In this document: one piece after another, positions 34,853-42,700 of the stretch
How positions within the stretch are numbered: position 1 is the first letter of the stretch
Layout: every line of letters begins with the position of its first letter
Origin: a virus
DNA length: 64,000 nt
Virus record (IMG/VR): IMGVR_UViG_3300025645_000067
Location: 1 to 64,000 of that record
Reading direction: 5' to 3' (one strand)
The notes under the pieces: model-generated
What the model was told of the DNA's origin: nothing
Database searches by the model: none
The model's input: the letters and a program-made list of their open reading frames with translations, nothing else
Position numbers and translations under genes: made by a program

Positions 34853-34984
34853 ATGCTATTGAAATCTCAAGGCATGTTAACCCCAGACGAAAGAATTAGT
34901 ACTATCCAATTTAAAGGTATTGCAGCTAGAGCAGGGTATATAGTAACTGTTAATAACGATGTATGGACTTTGACAAAATTGTGA
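34853..34984 (+). CDS. small protein (43 residues)
   Basis: ATG at 34853 after an A-rich leader, stop TGA at 34982-34984, overlapping the RNase H gene by 22 bases. Sequence includes GMLTPDERISTIQFKGIAAR. The overlap, leader and absence of another gene here support it. Function not known. Confidence 0.5.
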   Translation: MLLKSQGMLTPDERISTIQFKGIAARAGYIVTVNNDVWTLTKL

Positions 34985-35376
34985 CCATTAATTTCGATGG
35001 TGCTTGTAACAATAGGGGAGATAAGATAATGGGTATAGGGGTTGTAGCATACGAAGATGATGAAATACTTTGCGAGTCTGCCAATTATTTTAATTTTCAA
35101 GGTACATCGAATATAGCAGAATGGTTAGCATTAATTGAGGGGCTAACAGTCCTAAAAGAATTACAGGTTAAAAATGGTATCTTGTTAGGAGATTCCCAAT
35201 TAGTAGTAAAACAATTTAATGGTATATACGATACCAGCTATAAATTTATTGATTATTATAATGAGGCTTGGAAAATTGCTAAGTATCTAAATGTAGAGGT
35301 TAGATGGATACCGAGAGAGCAGAACACTTTAGCCGATGAGTTATCAAAGGAAGGATTGAATCAATTTTATAAATAA
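34963..35376 (+). CDS. rnhA: ribonuclease H (RNase HI-like)
   Basis: 137 residues. The four catalytic acids are visible: D12 (NFDGACN), E53 (SNIAEWLALI), D77 (LLGDSQLV) and D125 (NTLADELSKE). It removes RNA primers from Okazaki fragments, a good fit beside helicase, primase and polymerase genes. It lacks the basic handle of the E. coli enzyme, like many archaeal or phage types. The start at 34963 lies within the preceding small gene. Confidence 0.9.
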   Translation: MDFDKIVTINFDGACNNRGDKIMGIGVVAYEDDEILCESANYFNFQGTSNIAEWLALIEGLTVLKELQVKNGILLGDSQLVVKQFNGIYDTSYKFIDYYNEAWKIAKYLNVEVRWIPREQNTLADELSKEGLNQFYK

Positions 35377-35390
35377 CATAAACTGAAAAA

Positions 35391-36830
35391 ATGAAAGTAG
35401 CGAGCGATATAAGGCAGGTAATATTTACCCTGCCTAATTTATTAGAGGTAGCAGAGATAAAGAAAAGACCTCTTAAAAATCCAGACTTAACCTTTTTGAC
35501 TAGTGGGCAAAATGAAGGATTTACAGAAATGTTAGATTATCTAAAGTTGGAAGATAATAGCCTAATGATGTTTTTATTGACGGGGTATGCTGGTACAGGA
35601 AAAAGTACTCTAATCTCCACTTTAATTGAGTGGGTACTTTACAACAAGCCTATAGGTCAAATAAGGATAGCTATGACTGCTCCCACTAATAAAGCGGTCA
35701 AGGTTCTAAGGTCTATGGCAGAGTATGAGCATGGGAACTTAAGTTACTCTACTATTCACAGCCTGTTAGGGCTAAAACACAAAATTAATTTTAAAACAGG
35801 AGAAGAAGAATTTTCTAGGGATTTCGATACACCTTCTAGAATTGAGACTATTGACGTACTGGTATTGGATGAGGTAAGTCAATTGAATGATGAGTTAATG
35901 GATTATATCCAACCCTATGTAGCTATGGGTATGAAATTGATTTTTATTGGAGATTCAGCACAAATACCACCAATTGGAAAAACTCAATCACAGCCATTAA
36001 AAAGAAAATGGAGGGAAAAGAATAGGGTAGGGCATTATAATTTGTCGGAAATAATAAGACAAGCAGCAGATAACCCTATTATCAAAGGCTCAATTAAGAT
36101 TAGAGAGAACCTATGGGAGGATAAAGTAGTGTTGAAGGATGAAATCAAAGGTACAGGAGGCATTTACAATTTATATAGAGATGATAGGGAAGGAAATAGG
36201 GAGTTATTAAATCATTATTTCACATCTAAAAATTTTAAAACTAATCCAGATTTTTGTAAGGTAGGGGCATGGACTAATAGAATAGTCGATAGTTATAATA
36301 AATTGATTAGAGGCATGATTTTTGGACAGAACCAGCCTAAGATGGTAGTAGGAGATTTACTATTAGCAGATTCCCCTATAATGGATGGGGATGAGATTAT
36401 ATTTGCTACTAATAGTGAGTTTGAGGTTACCAGTATTAGGTATGAAACAAGAGAGTTACAAGATTTACAACTCCAATTTTATATTTTAGGTGTAGTTACC
36501 AGAGATGGAGATAAGAACTTTATCAATGTGATACATGAGGTATCGGAGCAGCCCTACAAAAAATTATTAAAAAAGATTGTGGATACCGCCAACAGAAGTA
36601 AGGGAAAAACTAGGACGGACGCATGGAGAATGTACTGGACTCTAAAAAAACATTTTGCGGATGTTAAATACAATTATGCTTTGACTATTCACAAGATGCA
36701 AGGCAGCACTTATGGAAATGTTTTTATTGCTACAGGAGATATTGACCGCAATAATAATTTAGTAGAAAGAAATCGAATTAAGTATACAGCAGTAACTAGA
36801 CCAAAGAACTATTTATTTATCATCAATTAA
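35391..36830 (+). CDS. Dda/RecD-like superfamily 1 helicase
   Basis: 479 residues. Walker A GYAGTGKST is at 65-73; a Walker B LVLDEVSQLND follows near 160; motif III is IGDSAQIPPIG. The C-terminal UvrD-like part has ALTIHKMQGSTYGNVFI and YTAVTRPKN, typical of Dda. It moves 5' to 3', removes proteins and helps fork restart. The leader has AAACTGAAAAA before the ATG. Confidence 0.9.
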   Translation: MKVASDIRQVIFTLPNLLEVAEIKKRPLKNPDLTFLTSGQNEGFTEMLDYLKLEDNSLMMFLLTGYAGTGKSTLISTLIEWVLYNKPIGQIRIAMTAPTNKAVKVLRSMAEYEHGNLSYSTIHSLLGLKHKINFKTGEEEFSRDFDTPSRIETIDVLVLDEVSQLNDELMDYIQPYVAMGMKLIFIGDSAQIPPIGKTQSQPLKRKWREKNRVGHYNLSEIIRQAADNPIIKGSIKIRENLWEDKVVLKDEIKGTGGIYNLYRDDREGNRELLNHYFTSKNFKTNPDFCKVGAWTNRIVDSYNKLIRGMIFGQNQPKMVVGDLLLADSPIMDGDEIIFATNSEFEVTSIRYETRELQDLQLQFYILGVVTRDGDKNFINVIHEVSEQPYKKLLKKIVDTANRSKGKTRTDAWRMYWTLKKHFADVKYNYALTIHKMQGSTYGNVFIATGDIDRNNNLVERNRIKYTAVTRPKNYLFIIN

Positions 36831-36840
36831 AAAAAGCTAA

Positions 36841-37155
36841 ATGATTTTAACATCTAAAAAAGGTTTCGAGGCTAATTTACAAATAATCAACCATGATGCT
36901 TTATGTCAAACCAATAAGGAGAATTTGGAGAGGGGCTTTAGTGCTTTTGTTTATGTAACCAGAAAGGGGGATAGGCAAGCTTTAGGCACTTTGCATACCT
37001 CCCTAATCGCTAATTTGATTAAAGAACCAGAGGCAGTCGTACAATTACAGGTAGATAAGTCTACAAGAGATAACTCTCAATATTACTTTGATTTAGAAAA
37101 GTTATCTTGGAGATGTTATAAAACCATTAATCTATTAGCTATTATAAACCAATAA
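36841..37155 (+). CDS. hypothetical protein
   Basis: 104 residues, mixed alpha/beta, with no known motif. It is ten bases behind the helicase gene and six before the next gene, in one operon. Confidence 0.62.
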   Translation: MILTSKKGFEANLQIINHDALCQTNKENLERGFSAFVYVTRKGDRQALGTLHTSLIANLIKEPEAVVQLQVDKSTRDNSQYYFDLEKLSWRCYKTINLLAIINQ

Positions 37156-37160
37156 AAACA

Positions 37161-37457
37161 ATGCAGTACCTCACAATAGTATTAACCTCGTTAAACCAAT
37201 CTCAATATGTTGTAGAACTCCCTAGAGTGTTTGCTGATTATATTAAAAATTGGGTGCAGGAGTATATGGAAAATTATGGTATGGTTTCTCTTGATATTTT
37301 ATTATCTAAGTTAGAAACTGTACCTACTAATATAATACCTGAGCAGTACAGATGTTCGGATGACCCTATGGACTATGTAACTTACCAGAAGAAGGGTATT
37401 GAACAGACTGATATAGGAACAGATTCTATAGAAGATTATAGATTCTCATTGAACTAG
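37161..37457 (+). CDS. hypothetical protein
   Basis: 98 residues. Some helical content (VFADYIKNWVQEYMENYGM). Last gene of the operon before the promoter at 37491. No function recognised. Confidence 0.6.
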   Translation: MQYLTIVLTSLNQSQYVVELPRVFADYIKNWVQEYMENYGMVSLDILLSKLETVPTNIIPEQYRCSDDPMDYVTYQKKGIEQTDIGTDSIEDYRFSLN

Positions 37458-37470
37458 AGAAAAATAATTT

Positions 37471-37540
37471 AAAAATAAATTGCTAAAAACTTTTTATAAC
37501 TATAAAATAATCGTATCTTTACATCATCAAACGAAATAAA
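37471..37540 (+). repeat. promoter-leader cassette, copy C
   Basis: Shares a 70-base core with 48561-48671 and 52502-52613, including AAATTGCTAAAAACTTTTTA upstream of the promoter and ACATCATCAAACGAAATAAA in the leader. It diverges after that. Confidence 0.8.
37491..37522 (+). promoter_or_regulatory. early-type promoter
   Basis: TTTTTATAACTATAAAAT at 37491 followed by AATCG and TATCTTTAC at 37514-37522. Precedes the Rho-N/SAP-like protein gene by about 50 bases. Confidence 0.75.
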
Positions 37541-37572
37541 AATATTTTTTAAACTTTTAAAACATCTGAATT

Positions 37573-38022
37573 ATGAAAATTTCTGAAATGAGTTACAACG
37601 AATTACGTGCAACGGCAAAGCAATTAAATATCAAATTAGATAGAAATCCTAAGAAAGAGGTATTACTGGATTTGATTACATTGTATGCAGAAGCCGATGA
37701 GTTTAATTTAACTATTTATCCAGATATGGATGCGGATGAGGTCAGAGATGCGCTTACAGAGCATAAAAAGGTTTTAGCGGATACACCTAAACCAGAGCCT
37801 AAAAAAAGAGCCTCTAGTACGCATAAGAAGCCTCTAGTACCTATCATCTCCTTATCTAAGGGGGCTAAATTAAAAACGGCAAGTGGTAAGTTTGAATGGA
37901 CAATTACGGAAAGAGTTGAAAGAGATGGAAAAATCATCAGAATCTTGATGGTAGATAATCAAGGTAAACCTTGGAATTGCACAAGTGTAAAAGATTTGGC
38001 GAAAAATGTAGTAGCCATCTAA
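37573..38022 (+). CDS. Rho N-terminal/SAP-like domain protein
   Basis: 149 residues. The N-terminus (MSYNELRATAKQLNIKLD, then KKEVLLDLI) is the helix-extended-loop-helix of Rho-N or SAP domains, which bind nucleic acid. A Pro/Lys linker (KPEPKKRASSTHKK) and a beta-rich C-terminal part follow. It is alone between a strong promoter and a terminator, so it is probably made in quantity; a small nucleic-acid-binding role is likely. Confidence 0.65.
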   Translation: MKISEMSYNELRATAKQLNIKLDRNPKKEVLLDLITLYAEADEFNLTIYPDMDADEVRDALTEHKKVLADTPKPEPKKRASSTHKKPLVPIISLSKGAKLKTASGKFEWTITERVERDGKIIRILMVDNQGKPWNCTSVKDLAKNVVAI

Positions 38023-38045
38023 GATAGTTCATGGGATTATGTAGA

Positions 38046-38080
38046 GGGGTTGGGTATATAATGGCTCAACTCCTTTTTTT
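38046..38080 (+). terminator. rho-independent terminator
   Basis: GGGGTTGGGT at 38046-38055 and GCTCAACTCC at 38064-38073 pair over ten positions with three G-U pairs, followed by seven T. Confidence 0.8.
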
Positions 38081-38088
38081 TACCAATT

Positions 38089-38409
38089 ATGTATATAGAA
38101 ACACCATTATCAAAAATAAAATTTCGCACTATGTCGAAACCTGCTAATAATTATACGACAACCACCTATAAGTTTAATAAGTACCACCATGATAGAGGGA
38201 TTAGAATTGCTACTTATTCAAAAGACTCCTATCAATTGCTTAATAAGCAGGGAGGTAGGATTTTAATACCGAAAAGTCTTGTTGCTTATGACCAACAGGA
38301 TGACGGTAATATTTTGGTAAGTATTCCAGATTGGTTGTTAGATTCTCACAACGGCTTTTTGGAGACTACCAATAGAGAATTTGTAATGAAATATTGGATA
38401 AATCTATAG
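38089..38409 (+). CDS. hypothetical protein
   Basis: 106 residues, basic and Tyr/Thr-rich. No motif recognised. It is followed by another hairpin at 38451, so it appears as a one-gene unit served by read-through from upstream. Confidence 0.6.
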   Translation: MYIETPLSKIKFRTMSKPANNYTTTTYKFNKYHHDRGIRIATYSKDSYQLLNKQGGRILIPKSLVAYDQQDDGNILVSIPDWLLDSHNGFLETTNREFVMKYWINL

Positions 38410-38450
38410 AGGCATTGTTTATTATTTTTTATTTTCAGATGTTTTTAATT

Positions 38451-38478
38451 GGGGAGGTGTTTGAGCCTCCTCTCTTTT
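38451..38478 (+). terminator. probable terminator
   Basis: GGGGAGGT at 38451-38458 and GCCTCCTC pair over eight positions with two G-U pairs, then TCTTTT. Similar in design to the hairpin at 38046. Confidence 0.6.
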
Positions 38479-38498
38479 AACCTCTCTAAAGCTTAATT

Positions 38499-38771
38499 AT
38501 GAAGATATTACCTTTATATACGGATGAACAAATAACTACCACCTTAGCTGACCTAAGGAAGCGGATGGAGGAAGGAGAGCCTATTTTAATATTGAAAGCC
38601 TCTGATAAAATTTCTCACTATGCTTTAGATAAGTACCTTTGGTTATCGGTACAGGAGGCAGCAATGGGTTTAGTAACCTGTAAATTTAAGGCATCAATTT
38701 TGTCTAAATGTGCTAAGTTCTCAGATTGGGCTAGATTAAATAACGATAAGTTAAAATATCCTAAAATATGA
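38499..38771 (+). CDS. hypothetical protein
   Basis: 90 residues, helical (LADLRKRMEEGEPILILKAS). Stop overlaps the next start as ATGA. No function recognised. Confidence 0.6.
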   Translation: MKILPLYTDEQITTTLADLRKRMEEGEPILILKASDKISHYALDKYLWLSVQEAAMGLVTCKFKASILSKCAKFSDWARLNNDKLKYPKI

Positions 38772-39184
38772 AACCTGTAATGTTTGAAGGCTGTAATGCG
38801 GAAATAGCCAAAAATCAACCGCAATTTAAAACCCTACCTGCTATGGCTACCATAGGTACTACTTTTTCCTGTTGGGAACTATCTCAAAAGGAGATAGAAA
38901 GAGTTTTAAAAACTAAGAAAATTTGGGTGAATCAAATTAATGGCGGTAAGCCGATGCAGCCGATTTGTCTGACTAGTGAGAATTTGCTTACTGTATCTAA
39001 GGAGGGAGGCGATTGTATTTGTAAGAATTGTGGAGATATAGTAACGTTAATAAAATTTAACCCTAAGGATTATAAGTATTGGGCTTGTCCTACCTGTAGG
39101 CATACTAATGAAATAATCTTAAGAAGGGGCAAGAAAAATAAATTTGTTAGTTGGTTAATAAAATCATTAGTCAAGTTTCTTTGA
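38768..39184 (+). CDS. zinc-ribbon protein of unknown function
   Basis: 138 residues. Near the C-terminus CKNCG and WACPTCRH form a clear CxxC...CxxC zinc ribbon. The N-terminal half (FEGCNAEIAKNQPQFKTLPA) looks like a small domain seen in phage early proteins. Coupled to the upstream gene. May bind nucleic acid. Confidence 0.65.
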   Translation: MKPVMFEGCNAEIAKNQPQFKTLPAMATIGTTFSCWELSQKEIERVLKTKKIWVNQINGGKPMQPICLTSENLLTVSKEGGDCICKNCGDIVTLIKFNPKDYKYWACPTCRHTNEIILRRGKKNKFVSWLIKSLVKFL

Positions 39185-39188
39185 ACGG

Positions 39189-39212
39189 TACAATAATTTA
39201 TGTATTATTGTA
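39189..39212 (+). terminator. hairpin between zinc-ribbon and membrane protein genes
   Basis: Perfect 9-bp stem, TACAATAAT and ATTATTGTA, loop TTATGT. It lacks a U-tract, so termination would be weak. Confidence 0.4.
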
Positions 39213-39242
39213 TCAATTAATCAATCATAAAAATCTTTTAAA

Positions 39243-39767
39243 ATGAAATCAGCAAAGCAATTAGGCTTTTTATTTATAGGCTTGTCCTTTTTATTCCTAC
39301 CTTTTGGGGGCAATAGTCAAGAACCTCTTACAAAAGATACTGAGCCTAAGACAGAGGCAGCACAATTAAAAATAGCTATGCAGCCTACAGCAGACCCTAC
39401 ATTAGAAGAAGCTATAGACGCTTTAAGGGGCGGTGATATATCTGCTACTTCTTATGTATACGAAGGACTATTAGCCTTATTTACTTTTCTAAGTGGTCTT
39501 TTATTAAAGTGGTTTAATATAAAGTGGCAGTTGCCTAGTATAGCTTTACCGTTAGTAGTTGTAGCTATCATAAGTATTGGAGTCGTAGTATCCCTAGGTT
39601 TAGCTAATGCCTTACCTGCTCTCTTATCGGTCTTGTCAACAAGTGGAATATTTGGACTGTTAAAAGGTATCAATAAATTTACTAAACCTACCGAAACTAC
39701 TAATGATAAATTACAAAGCTTGGAGAGACAAACTTTAGAATTAAAACAAAGTCTAGGCATAGCATAG
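39243..39767 (+). CDS. membrane protein with signal-like N-terminus, holin candidate
   Basis: 174 residues. Hydrophobic segment at about 7-22 ending in GGNSQ (signal-like), then hydrophobic segments near 66-88 (LLALFTFLSGLLLKWF) and 98-132, and a helical C-terminus (DKLQSLERQTLELKQSLG). The two-transmembrane layout with a charged tail fits many holins or phage membrane factors. It is 7.5 kb from the endolysin and next to early genes, which argues against a simple lysis cassette. Confidence 0.6.
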   Translation: MKSAKQLGFLFIGLSFLFLPFGGNSQEPLTKDTEPKTEAAQLKIAMQPTADPTLEEAIDALRGGDISATSYVYEGLLALFTFLSGLLLKWFNIKWQLPSIALPLVVVAIISIGVVVSLGLANALPALLSVLSTSGIFGLLKGINKFTKPTETTNDKLQSLERQTLELKQSLGIA

Positions 39768-39788
39768 TAGTATTTTCCATATTAAATT

Positions 39789-39826
39789 AAATGGGGGATA
39801 GGTAAAGTACCTCATCTCCCATTTTT
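39789..39826 (+). terminator. rho-independent terminator
   Basis: AATGGG, GAT and GGTA pair with TACC, ATC and CCCATT in one long interrupted stem around the loop AAG, followed by TTTTT. Ends the membrane protein unit. Confidence 0.75.
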
Positions 39827-39847
39827 AATTAAAAATAATTGAATAAG

Positions 39848-40504
39848 ATGATAAACTTAAATCCTTTTGGTTTTACATTACTAGAAATTACCTTGACTGA
39901 TATTAAGGCTAATGTTAAAAACCCTAGAAAAATAAATGCTAGAGAGAAAAAAGAATTAAAGGCAAGTATCAATAAGTTCGGTCTTATTGATAAACCGATT
40001 TTAAACAAACAAAATAAGGATAAAACCTATGATTGTATAGGTGGTCATCAAAGACTTGATTTATTAAAACAGGCAGGAGTAGAAACCTGTCTTTGCTATG
40101 TACCCACCAAAAGATTAAGCCAGCCAGAAGTAGAGGAGCTATTATTGAGAGTTAATAAAAATACTGGTACATTCGATAATGATTTGTTAAGGCAGAACTT
40201 CAAAGCAGAAGATTTATTAGCTCATGGTTGGGCTAAATCAGAGCTAGACAATATTTTCATTAAAATTGATTTGGACACCAAGGAGGCATCCTACCCAATT
40301 GTGCCTAAGATGGGAGAAAAATACGGGTGTATCATCATTGTTTATGAAAGTGATGTAGAAGAAGCCAGCCTAAGGACCATATTAAATACTGCTAGGGCAA
40401 AAGATTATAAATCTAATCGTGTTGCAGAGTCCTCAGTAATTACCTTTGACCACTTCCAAAAAGCTATAAATGAAAGAATTACCTTTAATAATATTGAGTC
40501 ATAA
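39848..40504 (+). CDS. ParB-like domain protein, second copy
   Basis: 218 residues from the ATG at 39848 (a TTG nine bases upstream is less likely). The N-terminal domain has NVKNPRKINAREKKELKASI, then FGLIDKPIL and GGHQRLDLLKQAG (the G-G-H-Q-R box). The C-terminus is different from the first ParB-like protein. In phages such proteins often sit with DNA-modifying enzymes or terminases. Here it overlaps the glycosyltransferase-like gene by 35 bases, so the two may act together. Confidence 0.75.
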   Translation: MINLNPFGFTLLEITLTDIKANVKNPRKINAREKKELKASINKFGLIDKPILNKQNKDKTYDCIGGHQRLDLLKQAGVETCLCYVPTKRLSQPEVEELLLRVNKNTGTFDNDLLRQNFKAEDLLAHGWAKSELDNIFIKIDLDTKEASYPIVPKMGEKYGCIIIVYESDVEEASLRTILNTARAKDYKSNRVAESSVITFDHFQKAINERITFNNIES

Positions 40505-41225
40505 AAGAGCAGACAGGGTAGATACTTTGAAAATTGTATCTAACTGCTCTATATGTATTCCAGAAAGTCAGGCAAAGGATTATAAACACTTTAATCCTAA
40601 TACGCCTTTAATCGTTCACCCAGACGATGTAAGAGGGCTAACAGCTAAAATTAAATGGGTATATGATTTGTACCCTAATGTAGTAATGTTAGACGATGAC
40701 CTTAATAAATTCAATAGAAATTTCGTAGACGACACCTTTGAGTTAGGGCAGCATGTAGATGACCCAGATTTAGTTTATGAGATTATACAGCATACAGGGT
40801 GGATAGCGGAGCAAATGAAAGTCAAGCTTTTTGGTTTTGCGGCTAATGCTGTACCTGTAACCTATCAATCTCATAACCCTTATAAATTAAGCGGTTTTGT
40901 AATTGGTGGGATATTTGGTTTATTAGAAGGATTCCGTTTGGATATAATGCCCGAAGATTCTACAGCAGCTTGTGATTATTTTATTAGTGGTATTAGTGCT
41001 TACTTTGAAAGAAAATGCTTATTAAATAATAGGTATGCAGTTACCTCTAAAGAGGGTACATTTAAAAGTAAGGGAGGTACAGCCGACTATAGAACTCCAG
41101 ACACCGAAAAAAAAGATCTCCAACTTTTAAAGGAATACTTTGGGGATGCCATAGTAAGAAAGAAACCGTCAAGGGTAAGAAAGGAATTATACGAATGGGA
41201 AAAAACTCTCAAAATTCCATTTTAA
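40470..41225 (+). CDS. GT-A-type glycosyltransferase-like protein
   Basis: 251 residues. It starts with a nucleotide-binding strand (LPLIILSHKRADRVDTLKI). Near residue 72-76 there is MLDDDL, the metal-binding DxD, preceded by VYDLYPNV. GGIFGLLEGF and MPEDSTAACDYF are likely acceptor and catalytic parts. It resembles the small GT-A enzymes found in phage DNA-hypermodification loci, but the acceptor (base, protein or glycan) cannot be read from sequence. It overlaps the ParB-like gene and precedes a methyltransferase. Confidence 0.7.
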   Translation: MKELPLIILSHKRADRVDTLKIVSNCSICIPESQAKDYKHFNPNTPLIVHPDDVRGLTAKIKWVYDLYPNVVMLDDDLNKFNRNFVDDTFELGQHVDDPDLVYEIIQHTGWIAEQMKVKLFGFAANAVPVTYQSHNPYKLSGFVIGGIFGLLEGFRLDIMPEDSTAACDYFISGISAYFERKCLLNNRYAVTSKEGTFKSKGGTADYRTPDTEKKDLQLLKEYFGDAIVRKKPSRVRKELYEWEKTLKIPF

Positions 41226-41250
41226 TTTTTAAACTAAAAATAATTGGTTA

Positions 41251-41832
41251 ATGAGTAACAAGGCATTTTATTTAGACAAGTTAAAAACAGAAGTAAACCC
41301 AGTTAAAAAAGTAGGGTGGGATAATGTAGAACGTGCTCAACTAAGGTATGAGCATACAGCAGGACAATTAAGATATTTGGGATGTACCTCAGTATTAGAT
41401 TATGGTTGTGGTATTGGAGGGCTTTATAAATATGTGAAGAATGACATGTACTATGTAGGTTACGATATTGTAGAGGAGTATAAACAAGATTTACTTATCC
41501 CATCAGAGCAATTTGTAACCAAGTTTCCTTATACCTCAGTATTCGATGCCTCAGTTTTATTAGGTACGTTTACACTAAACAAGGAGGAGTTAAGCAATGA
41601 TGCTTTTTTTGCGGAGTTTGCTAAGGTTATAGAAAATAATATAACTTCTAATACAGATTATTTAGTTATGACTGGATTCCATGAAGGAGTAGATAAAAAA
41701 GACCCCAAATTATACTACTTCAATATAAATCAACTAGTTAAATATTTGCATTCAATTGGTTATGTAGATATTAAAATAACTTTTCCTATTTCTCCTTATG
41801 AAATATTCCTAAAAGCTAAACTTTCTTTGTAA
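41251..41832 (+). CDS. class I SAM-dependent methyltransferase
   Basis: 193 residues. Motif I is VLDYGCGIGG near residue 48-57, followed by YVGYDIVEEY (acidic loop). No DPPY or cysteine motif for a DNA base is visible, so it probably acts on a small molecule, sugar or protein. It is between the glycosyltransferase-like gene and a new promoter. Confidence 0.78.
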   Translation: MSNKAFYLDKLKTEVNPVKKVGWDNVERAQLRYEHTAGQLRYLGCTSVLDYGCGIGGLYKYVKNDMYYVGYDIVEEYKQDLLIPSEQFVTKFPYTSVFDASVLLGTFTLNKEELSNDAFFAEFAKVIENNITSNTDYLVMTGFHEGVDKKDPKLYYFNINQLVKYLHSIGYVDIKITFPISPYEIFLKAKLSL

Positions 41833-41837
41833 AAAAC

Positions 41838-41869
41838 TTTTTATAATTATAAAATAATCGTATCTTTAC
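41838..41869 (+). promoter_or_regulatory. early-type promoter
   Basis: TTTTTATAATTATAAAAT at 41838, AATCG, then TATCTTTAC at 41861-41869. The leader has AATAACTGAATAACTGAAAA before the ATG at 41905. Confidence 0.75.
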
Positions 41870-41904
41870 TTTAAATATTAAATAACTGAATAACTGAAAA
41901 ATTT

Positions 41905-42543
41905 ATGGCACAGTACTTGAACTTAGAGTCTGGAAAAAATTTCTTTGTAGTATCTTCTTTATTTCAAAAATCCATTAGGAGAGGATTAGAGGAAGAAGCT
42001 ATATGGTGTGCGAGTGAGTTTTACATCTCAGGGTATGCTAATTATGCTTGGAAGAGGATGTTAATTATGGTATCGGAGGATGTAGGTTTAGCCAATCCAC
42101 AATTACCACAGCAAATGAGTAGCTTGTATGAATTGTACACCACTTTAAAAAGTATGAAAGATAAGGGGCTACCAGAAAAACTACCTTTCGTACAAGCAGT
42201 ATTAATGTTAGTACGTTCTCCTAAATCTCGATTGGTAGATAATAAGTTATGTGCTTATTTCGACTGTAGAGAGGAGATGGAAGAGCCAAACTTTCAAGAT
42301 TTTAAAAAGTACGATTGGGTTTACGACATGCACACCAGTAGAGGCAAAAGATTAGGAAGAGGGAATAAACACTTTTTTGAGGTAGCAGGGCATATTGAAA
42401 ATGATAACTTACAAGAAGTACCAGACGAATATAAATTTAGGGATTTTGTGGCTAAACTCTATGAGAAAAAGGACGAGGCAGAAAAACAACAGGTGAAGGT
42501 TAGAAAGAGTAATCAGACTACACTTGATTTAACCGATGATTGA
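41905..42543 (+). CDS. RarA/MgsA C-terminal-domain-like protein
   Basis: 212 residues. Residues about 18-65 (SLFQKSIRRGLEEEAIWCAS, then WKRMLIMVSEDVGLANPQL) match the C-terminal domain of RarA/MgsA replication-associated ATPases, whose pattern is KSIRG...A...ASEDIGLADP. No ATPase domain is present. In cells RarA acts at stalled forks and binds SSB and the clamp loader; a stand-alone C-terminal domain could compete with or cap host RarA. The end (TTLDLTDD) resembles clamp- or SSB-binding tails. Confidence 0.72.
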   Translation: MAQYLNLESGKNFFVVSSLFQKSIRRGLEEEAIWCASEFYISGYANYAWKRMLIMVSEDVGLANPQLPQQMSSLYELYTTLKSMKDKGLPEKLPFVQAVLMLVRSPKSRLVDNKLCAYFDCREEMEEPNFQDFKKYDWVYDMHTSRGKRLGRGNKHFFEVAGHIENDNLQEVPDEYKFRDFVAKLYEKKDEAEKQQVKVRKSNQTTLDLTDD

Positions 42544-42553
42544 AACATTTATT

Positions 42554-42680
42554 CCCCTCCCATTTGGGGCATTAAGCAGCCTGACATTTATTTGTCAGGT
42601 TGCTAATGTGTAAAGAAGGTAGGCGATACGTTGTATCGTCATAGTGCGGTGTATCCCTAGTCAGAGATGATTAGGGGTAC
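42554..42680 (+). ncRNA. structured intergenic RNA region with four hairpins
   Basis: Four stems in 127 bases. (1) CCCC/GGGG at 42554-42569. (2) a 16-bp stem with one bulge, 42570-42608, with GCAGCCTGACA and TGTCAGGTTGC. (3) GGCGATAC/GTATCGTC at 42622-42640 with a GTT loop. (4) a 13-bp stem at 42651-42680 closed by a GAGA (GNRA) tetraloop. No U-tract or open frame. It lies upstream of the PIG-L gene. Could be a cis-regulator, a processed small RNA or an RNA-stabilising element. Confidence 0.55.
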
Positions 42681-42700
42681 TCTTTATTAAAAAAGAAATT

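Noticed and set aside
42570-42680. tRNA or tmRNA
   Set aside because: The hairpins do not form a cloverleaf, there is no CCA-end acceptor pairing, T-loop GTTCRA motif or anticodon arm of the right size.
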